From Gordonia polyisoprenivorans NBRC 16320 = JCM 10675 (GTDB taxonomy: Bacteria > Actinomycetota > Actinomycetes > Mycobacteriales > Mycobacteriaceae): DNA of 64,000 bases. The translations under genes and the position numbers were made by a program. Below are positions 34,936 through 45,320 of this stretch, piece by piece. Numbering within the stretch: the first letter of the stretch is position 1; each line of letters starts with the position of its first letter. The stretch lies in assembly GCF_000241325.1 (NCBI RefSeq), contig NZ_BAEI01000011.1, positions 1 to 64,000 of the forward strand. The letters are read 5' to 3'. The notes beneath the pieces are model-generated. The model saw only the letters and a program-made list of their open reading frames with translations, ran no database searches and was not told where the DNA came from.

Positions 34936-36522
34936 GTGTTGACCACGTTGACGTTCACCGATCCGGATGCCGACGCTGCCGCGATCACGTCGATGTCGCG
35001 CGACGAGCTCATCGAGACCGGCCCTGAGTTGTTGCGCGAGTCCCGCAAGTACGAGGCCCGGACGGTCCTGGCAGCCGCCGCATTGGCGGAGCGGGTGTAT
35101 CGCGAGCATCTGGCCGGGCGGCCCGAGACCGGTGTGTGGGGTTCGGTGATCGAGCACGCCGACAAACTCGCACGCGCCGAGGTGTCGTTGCAGTTCAAGG
35201 TCTCTCGCAGCAAAGCCGGGAGTTGGGTGGCGTTGGCGGAGCTGTTGGAGAAGTTCCCGCTCATCCGTGCCGCCTATTTGAATGGGGAGCTCTCGACGAA
35301 TCGGGCTTCGATCATGGTGCGCGCCGCCCAGCGTGGCGGGGATATCGACGCCGACCCCGACACCGACAGCGACAGCACCGACGGTGACGAGTCCGGGATG
35401 TCGTTCGAGAAGATCGTCCTGGACTACGGGTCCCGCGCCACGACTGACCCGTTGTTGTCGCAGCAGCTCGACGCCGCGCTGATCTCGATGAACCCCGACA
35501 GCGTGATTGAGGACCGCGACACGATCACCGATCTGGTGGGGAACGTGACCATCACCCCCGATGTTGCGGGGCACTCCGCTCTGGATGCGGTTGTCCCGGC
35601 GCATTATGGGGTGTTCCTCACCACCCAGATCAACGCGCTCATCGATGAACGCACCTGCCGCAAGGACCCCCGCCGCGTGGGGTCGCTGCGGGTGATCGCC
35701 CTCGGGGAGATCACCGGCGTGCCCGGCGCGCACCTCGACTGCGAATGCGGACAAGATGACTGCCCGAAACGAGGCGGCAGCACAGACAGCAATGGGTCAG
35801 CCGAAACACCCGCTGACGCCGACGACGCGGCAGCGTGGGACGACCTGTTGCCGGCGCCTGCCGATGCCGACGCTCCCGACGTCGAGTTGGTGGAGCCGGT
35901 CGTCGAACCCGAGATCCCCGATCCGATGGATGAGCCGACGCCGGATGAGGTGCCGGTGGCGTTCGGGCGAGCCCTGGTGGTGCCGAGTGCGCCCGTGTTG
36001 ACGGTGGTCACTGATCCGGACGGGATTCTCGTACCGCGGTTGCAGGGTTACGGGCCGATCGACCGCGATTACGCCACGACTTTGGCCGAGGTCGCGAAGA
36101 CGATTCATTACCCGGAATCCGTGCGTGCGGCTGGTCCGTTGATCCCGCAGATTTCCGACCGCGCGCAGGCACCGCCGGCGGATCCGACCGGACACGGTGG
36201 TCACACCGTGCCACCTCCTGGGGCATTGACGTATGCACCCAGCGCAAAGTTGCGCGCTGAGGTGTTGGCCAATGATGCGTGGTGCCGGTTTCCGTTCTGC
36301 GGGATGCCGTCACACCTGTGCGACCTTGATCATTGGCGGCCGTTCAACCACACCGACCCCGAGGCCGGAGGGTGGACGGTGCTCGGTGACCTGATCCCGT
36401 TGTGTCGGGCTGATCACCAACGCAAACACCTCGCGGAGTGGGTGCCGACGTTGTACACCGATCGGCGGGTGGAGTGGCGGAATCGGCGGACGGGGCAGGT
36501 GATTGTCACTTACCCGCGGTGA
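34936..36522 (+). CDS. DUF222/HNH endonuclease protein (13E12 repeat family)
   Basis: 528 residues from GTG 34936, preceded by GGGAGGGGAGG. An N-terminal DUF222 domain (about 15-250) is followed by an acidic Pro/Asp/Glu linker (about 280-340) and a C-terminal HNH nuclease domain: VLANDAWCRFPFCGMPSHLC, DLDHWRPFNHTDP and NLIPLC-like LIPLCRADHQRKHLAEW (about 440-500), with the Cys pairs and the His-Asn-His pattern. These proteins are multi-copy in mycobacteria and relatives; their role is unsettled, with mobile or DNA-damage related functions proposed. Dispersed repeats flank it on both sides. It appears intact. Confidence 0.88.
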   Translation: MLTTLTFTDPDADAAAITSMSRDELIETGPELLRESRKYEARTVLAAAALAERVYREHLAGRPETGVWGSVIEHADKLARAEVSLQFKVSRSKAGSWVALAELLEKFPLIRAAYLNGELSTNRASIMVRAAQRGGDIDADPDTDSDSTDGDESGMSFEKIVLDYGSRATTDPLLSQQLDAALISMNPDSVIEDRDTITDLVGNVTITPDVAGHSALDAVVPAHYGVFLTTQINALIDERTCRKDPRRVGSLRVIALGEITGVPGAHLDCECGQDDCPKRGGSTDSNGSAETPADADDAAAWDDLLPAPADADAPDVELVEPVVEPEIPDPMDEPTPDEVPVAFGRALVVPSAPVLTVVTDPDGILVPRLQGYGPIDRDYATTLAEVAKTIHYPESVRAAGPLIPQISDRAQAPPADPTGHGGHTVPPPGALTYAPSAKLRAEVLANDAWCRFPFCGMPSHLCDLDHWRPFNHTDPEAGGWTVLGDLIPLCRADHQRKHLAEWVPTLYTDRRVEWRNRRTGQVIVTYPR

Positions 36523-36562
36523 CGGGGTTCCGCTGTGGGGTGGAACCAGCTGCGGTGCAACG

Positions 36563-36705
36563 GGTCTCGAGGCTCCTCGCTAGCGCTCGTCGCACCTCGA
36601 CCACCAGAAAAGGGGGCACCTCGACCACCAGGAAAAGGCACCTCGACCACCTGGAAAGAATGCCTCGACCACCAAGAAAAGGCACCTCGACCATCGGGGG
36701 TAAAG
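36563..36705. repeat. Dispersed element followed by a five-unit CACCTCGACCACC tandem array
   Basis: GGTCTCGAGGCTCCTCGCTAGCG begins a full element (36563-36603). Five units of about 20-24 bases follow from 36590, each with CCTCGACCA(C/T)C and a purine-rich spacer (such as AGGAAAAGG), to about 36700. It lies just after the DUF222/HNH gene and before the stop of the MpaB-like gene. Confidence 0.85.
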
Positions 36706-36723
36706 CCTCGGCCAGGTTCGGGG

Positions 36724-37722
36724 CTATCGCGAGGCGTGGACGTGCGTTGGATAGTCGGCGGTGCGGGCGGCATGCACAGGGCAGTAGTGGATTGGGTTGT
36801 CGCGCTCGGCTTCTGGCGGCAGGTTGCGGGCGGGCGTCTCCACCAGGGGTGCGGAGTGCGGTACGCGTCCGCGGACGCGGTCCCATGCATCACGGGGACG
36901 GGGATGCCGGAGATAGCGTTTCGGCGTCAGTCGGTGCATCACGAGGTTGATCACCCTGCCCAGCAGGCGGAATCGTCGTTCGTCGGCCTCGCTCCACGGC
37001 AGGTTCATCATCTCGCGGATGGGTTCATCGTAGAAGCCGGTGGTCAGCCACACGAAGAAGCGCGCATTCCGTGGCGCGATGTGACGACGCCACAACCCCT
37101 CCGGGATGAACGACAGAAACGGCGGGGGTGGCAGCGAGCCGATGTCGAGGACGGTGCGCACCGACTCGTGATCGCGGAGTACATTGCGGCACATGTGATC
37201 CCAGTATTCGAGGAAGTCCTCGTAGGTCTCGGGAACCGGTCGCATCGATACGCCGTACTGCGCGTACCAGACCTTGGACTCCTCGAACAACTGGCGTTTC
37301 TGGCCTTCGGTGAGCCAGGGTCCGAATCGCTCGCAGAGGCGAACATTGCCATACCAAAAGGTGGCGTGCGCCCAGTAGAAGACATCGGGATCGAGTGCGT
37401 GATAACGCGATCCGTCCGGCATCGTCCCCTTGATGGTGCGGTGATAGTCGCGCACCTCGTGGCCGGTCGCGGCCGCACCGTCGGTGGCCACCGGATCGAA
37501 GACGACGCCGCTGATCGGATACAACGACCGCAGCAAACGCTGCCATCGCTCCCCGAAGAAGTCCGAGTGATCCCAGACGGCCTGTCCCAACTTGGGATGC
37601 ATGTTCTGCATCGACCCCGCCCACAGGCCTTGGAACATGCCGGTCCACGTCCCCCAGATCTGCCAGGTCAACGAGTCCGGGCCAAGCACTGCGGTGTCGG
37701 GTGGAGACGCAACCTGGGTCAT
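36724..37722 (-). CDS. Oxygenase MpaB family (DUF2236) protein
   Basis: A 332-residue soluble protein of the DUF2236/MpaB family, whose members include the haem b latex-clearing (Lcp) oxygenases and the fungal protein MpaB. HEVRDYHRTIKGTMPDGSRYHALDPDVFYWAHATFW carries the conserved Arg-Asp-Tyr-His and Trp-Ala-His residues expected for haem contact. The middle includes YPISGVVFDPVATDG. Many Gordonia carry such proteins without a known substrate. No regulator is adjacent, and its 5' end faces the secreted-protein gene. Confidence 0.8.
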   Translation of the reverse strand: MTQVASPPDTAVLGPDSLTWQIWGTWTGMFQGLWAGSMQNMHPKLGQAVWDHSDFFGERWQRLLRSLYPISGVVFDPVATDGAAATGHEVRDYHRTIKGTMPDGSRYHALDPDVFYWAHATFWYGNVRLCERFGPWLTEGQKRQLFEESKVWYAQYGVSMRPVPETYEDFLEYWDHMCRNVLRDHESVRTVLDIGSLPPPPFLSFIPEGLWRRHIAPRNARFFVWLTTGFYDEPIREMMNLPWSEADERRFRLLGRVINLVMHRLTPKRYLRHPRPRDAWDRVRGRVPHSAPLVETPARNLPPEAERDNPIHYCPVHAARTADYPTHVHASR

Positions 37723-37913
37723 GAGACGAAAGACTAGAAGCGTCTCACGCCGGAGTCAAGGCTCCCCCGATCGGGGGAGGCATGGTTCCTCCGGTGAATC
37801 GGCTGGTCAGGTGAAGAGGTGAGCCGCTCGTCGACGGCAGAGTCATGGGTGTCAGAAACACCACGGACCGCCGGCCACACACCCGGCGGGCCACGGACGC
37901 AAGGGAGACCCCC

Positions 37914-38390
37914 ATGAACACGATCACCACAGCCCGCCGCTTCCGTAACCGCGCACTCATCGGCCTCGCCGGTCTCGGGGTCGGCACCGGACTGGTGCTC
38001 GGCGGAGCGGGTCTGGCCACCGCCGGAACCGTGCCGATCACCCATCCCGGTGAGCCGACCGTCGCCATGACGATCACCAACCACACCAACCGCACCGAGT
38101 TCCTGCAGGGCGCCACTCCCGGAGCGGGGCAGTGGGTGCAGTCCCCGCGGGCACAGCTGGCTCCCGGCGCCACCGAGACGATCGTCTCCAACGCGCCGCA
38201 CAGCCCATCGGAGAGCGTCATGGTCACCTACCGGATCGGCGCGTTCGGCCCCAAGGCGGTCTACAACATCGAGAACGCCAAGGGCGCAGTCAATCTGAAC
38301 GCCACCGGAACCACCAGCGGCAACTACTGGATCAACGCACACATCGACACCGGCTACCCGACCGTCAACGTCGGCTACGACCTGTGGTGA
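37914..38390 (+). CDS. Secreted protein of unknown function
   Basis: 158 residues from ATG 37914 with AAGGGAGA upstream. A classical signal peptide (RRFRNRALIGLAGLGVGTGLVLGGAG) ends at ATAG near residue 37. The mature part, about 120 residues, is beta-rich, with VAMTITNHTNRTEFLQG at the front and aromatic Trp/Tyr-containing repeats. It has no Cys and no recognised domain. The architecture recalls small secreted proteins of actinobacteria with a beta-sandwich fold; that is a guess. Confidence 0.65.
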   Translation: MNTITTARRFRNRALIGLAGLGVGTGLVLGGAGLATAGTVPITHPGEPTVAMTITNHTNRTEFLQGATPGAGQWVQSPRAQLAPGATETIVSNAPHSPSESVMVTYRIGAFGPKAVYNIENAKGAVNLNATGTTSGNYWINAHIDTGYPTVNVGYDLW

Positions 38391-38414
38391 CCGGTGCCGG
38401 TTGGTCGCCGGCAC

Positions 38415-39287
38415 TCACCGGGAGCGGAAACGCACCCGGTTGCCGGCGACCAGCTGAGCCGCTCGCGCCAGCGCCCCAGCGGTGAGTACCGCGACGACCG
38501 GATAGCCGCCGGTCACCGGATGATCGGCGAGAAACAGCACCGGCTGCCCATTGGGTGGGACCTGAACCGCCCCGTGGGCAACGCCTTCCGAGGCGAGTTC
38601 GCCGACATCGGCACGGTGGTGCAACAACGGATGATCCGACCCGTCAGGCCGCACCAGCCGCACCCCGACCCGATCGGCGTCGGCGCTCACCTCCCACTCG
38701 CCGACCATCAGATCCCCGACCCGGTGCAGGTGCCCGGAACGCGGACCTGCACTCGCATCGAGCTCGACCACCGTCGGTGGTGTCGCCTCGACCGGCGCAT
38801 GCGTCACCGCGGGCCATGGCCCGGTCTCGGCGCCGACCTCGAGCAGATCACTTGCCGACAACGGTGGCGGCCCGAGCCCCGACAACGTATCGGTGGACCG
38901 CGAACCGAGAACCTCGCCGACGTCGATTCCGCCCCGCACCGCAACGTAATTGCGACAACCCCAGGTCGGCGCCGACACGGCCAGTTCCGAACCCGCGGCC
39001 ACGGTGACGGTTGTGCCGAGGCCGACCGGCACATCGTCGACGCGCACCTGCGCACCCGCCCCGGTCACCGCGATCACCAGGCCGCGCATCGCTCGAATTC
39101 GTATCCCGCCCAAGGTTGCTTCGATCACGGCCGCTGATTCCCGGTTTCCGACAAGGCGATTGGCGAGAGTCATCGACACGAGGTCGGCGGCACCCGACCG
39201 GGGGACACCGAGATGGGCCAGCCCGGGCCGACCCAGATCCTGGATCGTCGCGAACGGGCCGGGGCTGATCACCTCGATCGCGCTCAC
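38415..39287 (-). CDS. pxpC: 5-Oxoprolinase subunit C family (biotin-dependent carboxyltransferase-like)
   Basis: 290 residues from GTG 39287. The front reads EVISPGPFATIQDLGRPGLAHLGVPRSGAADLVSMTLANRLVGN, a clear PxpC/AHS2 (KipA/urea amidolyase C-terminal) signature. The end has LFLADHPVTGGYPVVAVL. In bacteria PxpABC cleave 5-oxoproline to glutamate with ATP. Its start overlaps the pxpB stop by four bases. No pxpA is visible in the window. Confidence 0.88.
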   Translation of the reverse strand: MSAIEVISPGPFATIQDLGRPGLAHLGVPRSGAADLVSMTLANRLVGNRESAAVIEATLGGIRIRAMRGLVIAVTGAGAQVRVDDVPVGLGTTVTVAAGSELAVSAPTWGCRNYVAVRGGIDVGEVLGSRSTDTLSGLGPPPLSASDLLEVGAETGPWPAVTHAPVEATPPTVVELDASAGPRSGHLHRVGDLMVGEWEVSADADRVGVRLVRPDGSDHPLLHHRADVGELASEGVAHGAVQVPPNGQPVLFLADHPVTGGYPVVAVLTAGALARAAQLVAGNRVRFRSR

Positions 39288-39949
39288 CGTTGCTCTCCGG
39301 TGTCACCACGAGCGGCGTCGACGAATCGCACCAGCGTGCCCGGTGACAGCAGCGACGGCGGATCCGACGTCTCGTCCCACAGGCGGATACCGCTGCGGCC
39401 CAACAGATGCCATCCCCCGGGGCTCGGGCGTGGATAGACCGCGCTGTATCCGGCGGCGACGGCCACCGCGCCGGCCGGCACCCGGGTGCGCGGCTGCGTT
39501 CGCCTGCCGATCCGGAGCAGCGGGTTGTCGGCATCCTCGGGGACGAGGTAGCCGAAACCCGGTGCGAATCCCATGAATTGGACGCGCCACCGCGTCGCGG
39601 TGTGCGCGGCGACCACATCACCGACCCCGCACCCCAGGGTGGCGGCGACGCCGTCGAGATCGGCGCCGTCGTACGTCACGGTGATCGTCACCTCGTCGTC
39701 GGTCTCCGGCGTCGCGTCGTCGTCGGCGACCGCACCCCGCAACACCCGGTGGATTCCCAACGAATCCGCGCCGCTTCCCAGCTCGAACTGAACGAGGACA
39801 GTCGATGCGCTGGGCACGATCTCGCTGACGCCGGGCAGATCACCCGCGGCTGTGGCCGCGCGTAGTGCCCGGTGTGCTCGGCGCACCGCGACCGGGTCGT
39901 CACCGAAGTCGAGCAACACCGCATCGCGTCCCGCGGGCAACTCGTTCAT
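39284..39949 (-). CDS. pxpB: 5-Oxoprolinase subunit B family (KipI/AHS1)
   Basis: 221 residues from ATG 39949. The family signature QFMGFAPGFGYLV is at about 130-142, followed by RTRVPAGAVAVAAGYSAVYPRPSPGGWHLLGRSGI. The frame continues upstream without a good start, and the ATG fits the family front (LLDFGDDPVAVRRAHR). It is translationally coupled to pxpC. The gene is divergent from the PfkB kinase gene, with about 135 bases between. Confidence 0.88.
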   Translation of the reverse strand: MNELPAGRDAVLLDFGDDPVAVRRAHRALRAATAAGDLPGVSEIVPSASTVLVQFELGSGADSLGIHRVLRGAVADDDATPETDDEVTITVTYDGADLDGVAATLGCGVGDVVAAHTATRWRVQFMGFAPGFGYLVPEDADNPLLRIGRRTQPRTRVPAGAVAVAAGYSAVYPRPSPGGWHLLGRSGIRLWDETSDPPSLLSPGTLVRFVDAARGDTGEQR

Positions 39950-40085
39950 GTCCGTCGAATCTACCCGCCCGCTGCTGTTTTGGTCTCGTCGTCGTTTCAC
40001 CCATAGCCGACATCGGCGCCGCCGGGCGATGGCAGACTGATGCCGTGAGGACGGGACGGACGTACGCAGTGGTCGGAATCGGTCG

Positions 40086-41030
40086 ATGAGGGAGATCGTC
40101 GTGTGCGGTGAGGCGCTCGTCGACGTGGTGGCCACGGCCCCACCGGGTGTCGGCGGCGGGCAATTGCCCCCGTTGCAGCCGGCCCTGGGCGGGGGACCGT
40201 TCAACGTCGCGATCACCTTGGGGCGGCTGGGAAGTGCGGTCTCGTTCTGCTCGGCGGTGTCGACCGACGATTACGGCGAGGCCGTCATGTCGGCATTGCG
40301 GCACAGCGGCGTCGGCACGACCCTGGTCCAACGGCGTGCCGAGCCCACCTCCCTGGCCCTGGCGACCATCGGCGCCGACGGTGCCGCCCACTACTCGTTC
40401 TATGTGGAGGGCACCGCCGACCGCTTCGTCGCCGACCCCGGGCCGTTCGCGCCGACGGTCGCTGCGGTCGGCTTCGGCACGCTGTCACTGGTTCTCGAGC
40501 CCGGTGCGAGCGTGTACGAGGCGACGATGCGCCGGTGTCACGAGGAGGGGCGGTTGGTCGTCTGTGACCCCAACATCCGTTCCGCCGTCATCGCCGACGC
40601 CGACGCCTACCGCGCCCGGTTCGCGTCGTGGATGAACGCGGTCGACGTGGTCAAGCTCTCCGACGAGGACGCCGAGTGGCTCGGCCGCGGACCGAACGGT
40701 TCGCGTCCCGCCGACTGGCTCGACGCCGGGGTGTGTGCGGTGCTCGTGACCGCGGGCGCCGACGGTATCGACGTCGTCACCGCGTCGGGTACGAGTCGTA
40801 TCCCGGCGCCCCGGGTCACCGTTGCCGACACCATCGGCGCTGGTGACAGCATCATGGGCGCAATCCTGCACCAACTCGATCGCGATGGTGCACTGTCGTC
40901 GGCCGCGGTGCGCGGCCTCGACGACCAGCAGTGGCGCGAGGTCGCGCGGTTCGCCGTGAAGGTGGCCGGGATCACCGTCTCGCGTCCGGGGGCGGACCCT
41001 CCGTGGGCGAGCGAGCTCGGGGGAGACTAG
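40086..41030 (+). CDS. PfkB-family sugar kinase
   Basis: A 314-residue carbohydrate kinase. GGGPFNVAITLGRLGSAVSF is the substrate-binding motif near residue 36, and DTIGAGDSIMGAIL (about 250-263) is the anion-hole and catalytic-Asp motif. The front VVCGEALVDVVA is typical of fructokinase-type members. The sugar cannot be decided. The gene is single; gltA2 follows after 67 bases. Confidence 0.85.
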   Translation: MREIVVCGEALVDVVATAPPGVGGGQLPPLQPALGGGPFNVAITLGRLGSAVSFCSAVSTDDYGEAVMSALRHSGVGTTLVQRRAEPTSLALATIGADGAAHYSFYVEGTADRFVADPGPFAPTVAAVGFGTLSLVLEPGASVYEATMRRCHEEGRLVVCDPNIRSAVIADADAYRARFASWMNAVDVVKLSDEDAEWLGRGPNGSRPADWLDAGVCAVLVTAGADGIDVVTASGTSRIPAPRVTVADTIGAGDSIMGAILHQLDRDGALSSAAVRGLDDQQWREVARFAVKVAGITVSRPGADPPWASELGGD

Positions 41031-41097
41031 GTTAGGTTCTCAAGAGCCCGTAATGGGCGAAGAGGAAAATCTCGCACCTGAGTAAAGGGGTCCACGA

Positions 41098-42420
<1,323 letters not shown>

Positions 42421-42501
42421 GGCGCTCGCCCGCCCGACGGGCCCTCTCGTCCACGAAGGGCCCGAGCCACCAGAGAACCGACGACTCAAAGGAGAGTCCC
42501 G

Positions 42502-42870
42502 ATGACCAGTGCCGAAAAGCCAGAAGTCGAATTCCCGGAGGGCCCGGCCCCCGCTGAACTCGAGGTCGTCGATCTCGTCGAGGGTGACGGTGCCCAGGCC
42601 CAGCGGGGCGACGTCGTCGATGTCCATTACGTCGGAGTCGATTTCGAGTCGGGCGAGGAATTCGACTCGTCGTGGGATCGCGGTCAGTCCGCGCACTTCC
42701 CGCTCGAGCGGCTGATCCCGGGCTGGCAAGAGGGAATCCCGGGAATGAAGGTCGGCGGCCGTCGGCGTCTGACCGTGCCGCCGAACCTGGCCTACGGCCC
42801 TCCCGGTGCGGGACACCGACTTTCGGGCCGCACCCTGGTCTTCGTCATCGATCTGCTGGGCGTGGGATAG
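42502..42870 (+). CDS. FKBP-type peptidyl-prolyl isomerase
   Basis: A 122-residue single-domain FKBP. GDVVDVHYVGVDFESGEEFDSS, FPLERLIPGWQEGIPGMKVGGRRRLTVPPNLAYG and LVFVIDLLGVG are the standard strands and the active-site aromatic residues. No signal peptide is seen, so it is cytosolic. AAGGAGAGT lies 6 bases before the ATG. The UAG stop at 42868-42870 is followed in the same frame by the photolyase. Confidence 0.92.
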   Translation: MTSAEKPEVEFPEGPAPAELEVVDLVEGDGAQAQRGDVVDVHYVGVDFESGEEFDSSWDRGQSAHFPLERLIPGWQEGIPGMKVGGRRRLTVPPNLAYGPPGAGHRLSGRTLVFVIDLLGVG

Positions 42871-42939
42871 ATCTCCGCCGCCAAGCGCACCCGGGGTGGG
42901 TCGGCCGCGTCGACGTCGGAGACGCCGACCGGTACGGCT

Positions 42940-44238
42940 CTGCTGTGGTTGCGCCGCGATCTGCGGCTCGGTGATCTGCCGGCACTCGCCGAGGCGCTCG
43001 CCGCCGCCGATCGCGTCCTGATCTGCTTCGTCCTCGACCCCCGGCTGGAGAAGTCCGCCGGCGACCGACGCCTGGCATTCCTCGTCGATTCGCTGCGTGA
43101 GCTCGACGAGCGCCTCGACGGTCGACTCCTCGTCGTGCGGGGGCGTCCCGACGAGGAGATCCCCCGGCTGGTCGACGCCGTCGGCGCGTCGACCGTCCAT
43201 GTCTCCGAAGACTTCTCGCCGTTCGGCCGCCGTCGTGACGATGCCGTGGTGGCGGCGCTCGACGACGCCGGTGATGTGTCCTGGGAGCCGGTCGGTTCGC
43301 CGTACCTGGTGTCGCCCGGTCGCGTCACCAAGTCCGACGGCAGCCCCTACAAGGTCTTCACACCGTTCTTCCGGCAGTGGCGCGATCACGGGTGGCGCAC
43401 ACCCGCGTCGACGTCGGTCACCGCCGATGATCTCGTCGACCCGTCCGACCTCACCCGCTCCGGTCGCATCCGAATACCCAAGGCGCCCACGACGACCGAC
43501 ATTCCCGCCGGGGAGAACGCCGCCCTGGCGCGGTGGGGCGAGTTCGTCGCGGAGGATCTCGCCGGTTACGACGACGACCGCAACCGGCCCGATCTCGATG
43601 TGACGAGCCGGATGTCGGCGTACCTGAAGTTCGGCAACATCCACCCGCGCACCCTGGCCGCCGACCTGACCGGCACCGGCAAGGGCGCGCAGGCGTACCT
43701 GCGCGAGTTGGCATTTCGTGACTTCTACGCCGACGTCCTCCATCATTGGCCGGAGTCGGCGTGGCACAACTGGAATCGCCAGTTCGACGACATCGACCTC
43801 GACACCGACGCCGCCGCCGGCCGACGATTCGACGCGTGGAAGCAGGGCCGCACCGGTTTTCCGCTCGTCGATGCCGGCATGCGCCAGCTCGCGCAGACCG
43901 GGTACATGCACAACCGGGTGCGGATGGTCACCGCGTCCTTTCTCGTCAAGGATCTGCACCTGCCGTGGTGGTGGGGTGCGCGATGGTTCCTCGATCAGCT
44001 CCTCGACGGCGACATGGCGTCGAATCAGCACGGCTGGCAGTGGGCGGCCGGCACGGGAACAGATGCGGCGCCGTACTTTCGGGTGTTCAACCCGGAGGCG
44101 CAGGCGAAGAAGTTCGACCCCGACGGTGCTTACGTCGCGCAGTGGGTGCCCGAGTACGGTACCGACGACTATCCGGAGCCGATCCTCGATCACAAGGCCG
44201 AGCGAGAAGAGGCCCTGCGTCGGTTCGGCGAGATCTGA
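42940..44238 (+). CDS. phrB: Deoxyribodipyrimidine photolyase, start codon uncertain
   Basis: About 433 residues of a class I CPD photolyase/cryptochrome, a flavin enzyme that repairs UV pyrimidine dimers with blue light. TALLWLRRDLRLGDLPAL is the first strand of the photolyase domain. The FAD-binding half carries FPLVDAGMRQL, MHNRVRM, WWWGARWFLDQLLDGDMASNQHGWQW and RVFNPEAQAKKFDPDG. The frame is open back to the FKBP UAG at 42868 with no ATG, GTG or TTG before the first strand. The only near-cognate choices are CTG 42940/42943; TTG 42949 would lose the strand. See the finding. Confidence 0.85.
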   Translation: MLWLRRDLRLGDLPALAEALAAADRVLICFVLDPRLEKSAGDRRLAFLVDSLRELDERLDGRLLVVRGRPDEEIPRLVDAVGASTVHVSEDFSPFGRRRDDAVVAALDDAGDVSWEPVGSPYLVSPGRVTKSDGSPYKVFTPFFRQWRDHGWRTPASTSVTADDLVDPSDLTRSGRIRIPKAPTTTDIPAGENAALARWGEFVAEDLAGYDDDRNRPDLDVTSRMSAYLKFGNIHPRTLAADLTGTGKGAQAYLRELAFRDFYADVLHHWPESAWHNWNRQFDDIDLDTDAAAGRRFDAWKQGRTGFPLVDAGMRQLAQTGYMHNRVRMVTASFLVKDLHLPWWWGARWFLDQLLDGDMASNQHGWQWAAGTGTDAAPYFRVFNPEAQAKKFDPDGAYVAQWVPEYGTDDYPEPILDHKAEREEALRRFGEI

Positions 44239-45254
44239 GGCGGCGCGAGTTTGTCGCCGTGCACGAGTGCGCCCGCATGTTTGACCCGGCGCAGCAGCGG
44301 GACGAGTTCGTAACCGGTGATCCCGTCCAGCCGTGCAAGGTCTTCGGTGACAAAGGAATAGAGGTCGTCGGGGCCTGCGCCGATCACGTTGGCGGTCAGG
44401 TTGGCACGGCCGGTGACCGCGGCGGCGAACGGGATTCGGGGATCGGTACCCAGCGCCCGCCCCACCGAGGCCAGTGATCGCGGCACAACCGTGAGCCATA
44501 ATGCGGTGCTGCGCAACCCGATTGCCGCAGTTGCCAGATCCACATGGAAGTAGGCCACCCCGGAACCGATGAGACGTTCCACGCGACGCGTCACCTTCCC
44601 GGGCGTACTCCCCGCAGTGCGCGCCAGCGTCGAATATGCGACCCGGCCGTCCCGGCCGAGTTCGTCGATCAGGAGGCGATCGATGTCGTCGAGCTCCGCC
44701 CGAACACCTTTCGACGACACCACCGGTGGTGCGGTCGCCCGCAACGCCGCGGTCTGCGCGGACGTGAGCACATCGCTCCACGTGTCCTGATGCTCGCCCG
44801 CCCCGCCGATGTAGGTGTGCAGGATCTCGGCGGGTGCGACGTCGAGCACCGGCGCGGACCTCGGCAACATCTCGTGCAGCAGCTCGTGCGTCTCGACGTC
44901 GGCGGGGGCTCGGAGGTTGAAGTCGACCTCCCAGCCGGCCCCGTAGATCGACACCCACGACACGTCGTCGCGCGCCGCGATCGCCCGTGCGATGGTGTCG
45001 GCGCCCTCCGGCCGGCAGCGCACGCGCACGAGCCAGTTGGCGCCGCCGGTGCCGTGCAGATCGGCGGTCATCGTGACCCGCAGGTATCCGTCGCGCCGCA
45101 TCCGTCGGTAGCGTCGGGCCACCGTCTGTTCGGCCACGTCGAGGATCTCGGCGAGTTCGGCGAAGGCCACCCGCGGCGAGATCTGTAGCGCTCGGGTGAT
45201 CTGCGCATCCAACGTGTCGAGGGTGGAGGATTCCAACGCGATTCGGGCGCTCAT
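44190..45254 (-). CDS. Double-domain Lrp/AsnC-family regulator
   Basis: 354 residues from ATG 45254. It holds two Lrp/AsnC units in tandem: a first HTH (LDAQITRALQISPRVAFAELAEILDVAEQTVARRYRRM) with its ligand domain, and a second (LDDIDRLLIDELGRDGRVAYSTLARTAGSTPGKVTRRVERL) with its own. It is divergent from the DHA2 exporter gene, 66 bases apart, where CTCGGACCGAG forms a small palindrome at 45274-45284; it likely controls the pump. Its 3' end overlaps the photolyase gene by 49 bases; the last about 15 residues look like a non-conserved run-on. Confidence 0.85.
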   Translation of the reverse strand: MSARIALESSTLDTLDAQITRALQISPRVAFAELAEILDVAEQTVARRYRRMRRDGYLRVTMTADLHGTGGANWLVRVRCRPEGADTIARAIAARDDVSWVSIYGAGWEVDFNLRAPADVETHELLHEMLPRSAPVLDVAPAEILHTYIGGAGEHQDTWSDVLTSAQTAALRATAPPVVSSKGVRAELDDIDRLLIDELGRDGRVAYSTLARTAGSTPGKVTRRVERLIGSGVAYFHVDLATAAIGLRSTALWLTVVPRSLASVGRALGTDPRIPFAAAVTGRANLTANVIGAGPDDLYSFVTEDLARLDGITGYELVPLLRRVKHAGALVHGDKLAPPQISPNRRRASSRSAL

Positions 45255-45320
45255 GGGTGGAATCCTACGTCTGCTCGGACCGAGGGCGACGATGGTCGTT
45301 CGGGTCGCCAGACTTGGGGC

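Noticed and set aside
36590..36705. Possible CRISPR array because of regular spaced repeats
   Set aside because: Units of 20-24 bases are nearly all repeat with only short purine-rich spacers, and no cas genes are near. It is a degenerate tandem array of the dispersed element.
34469..36723. An insertion sequence or transposon around the DUF222/HNH gene
   Set aside because: No transposase, no terminal inverted repeats bounding the unit and no target-site duplication could be identified.
41031..41097. A riboswitch or attenuator ahead of gltA2
   Set aside because: Only a very short stem (GCCCGTAATGGGC) is visible; nothing matches a known riboswitch layout.
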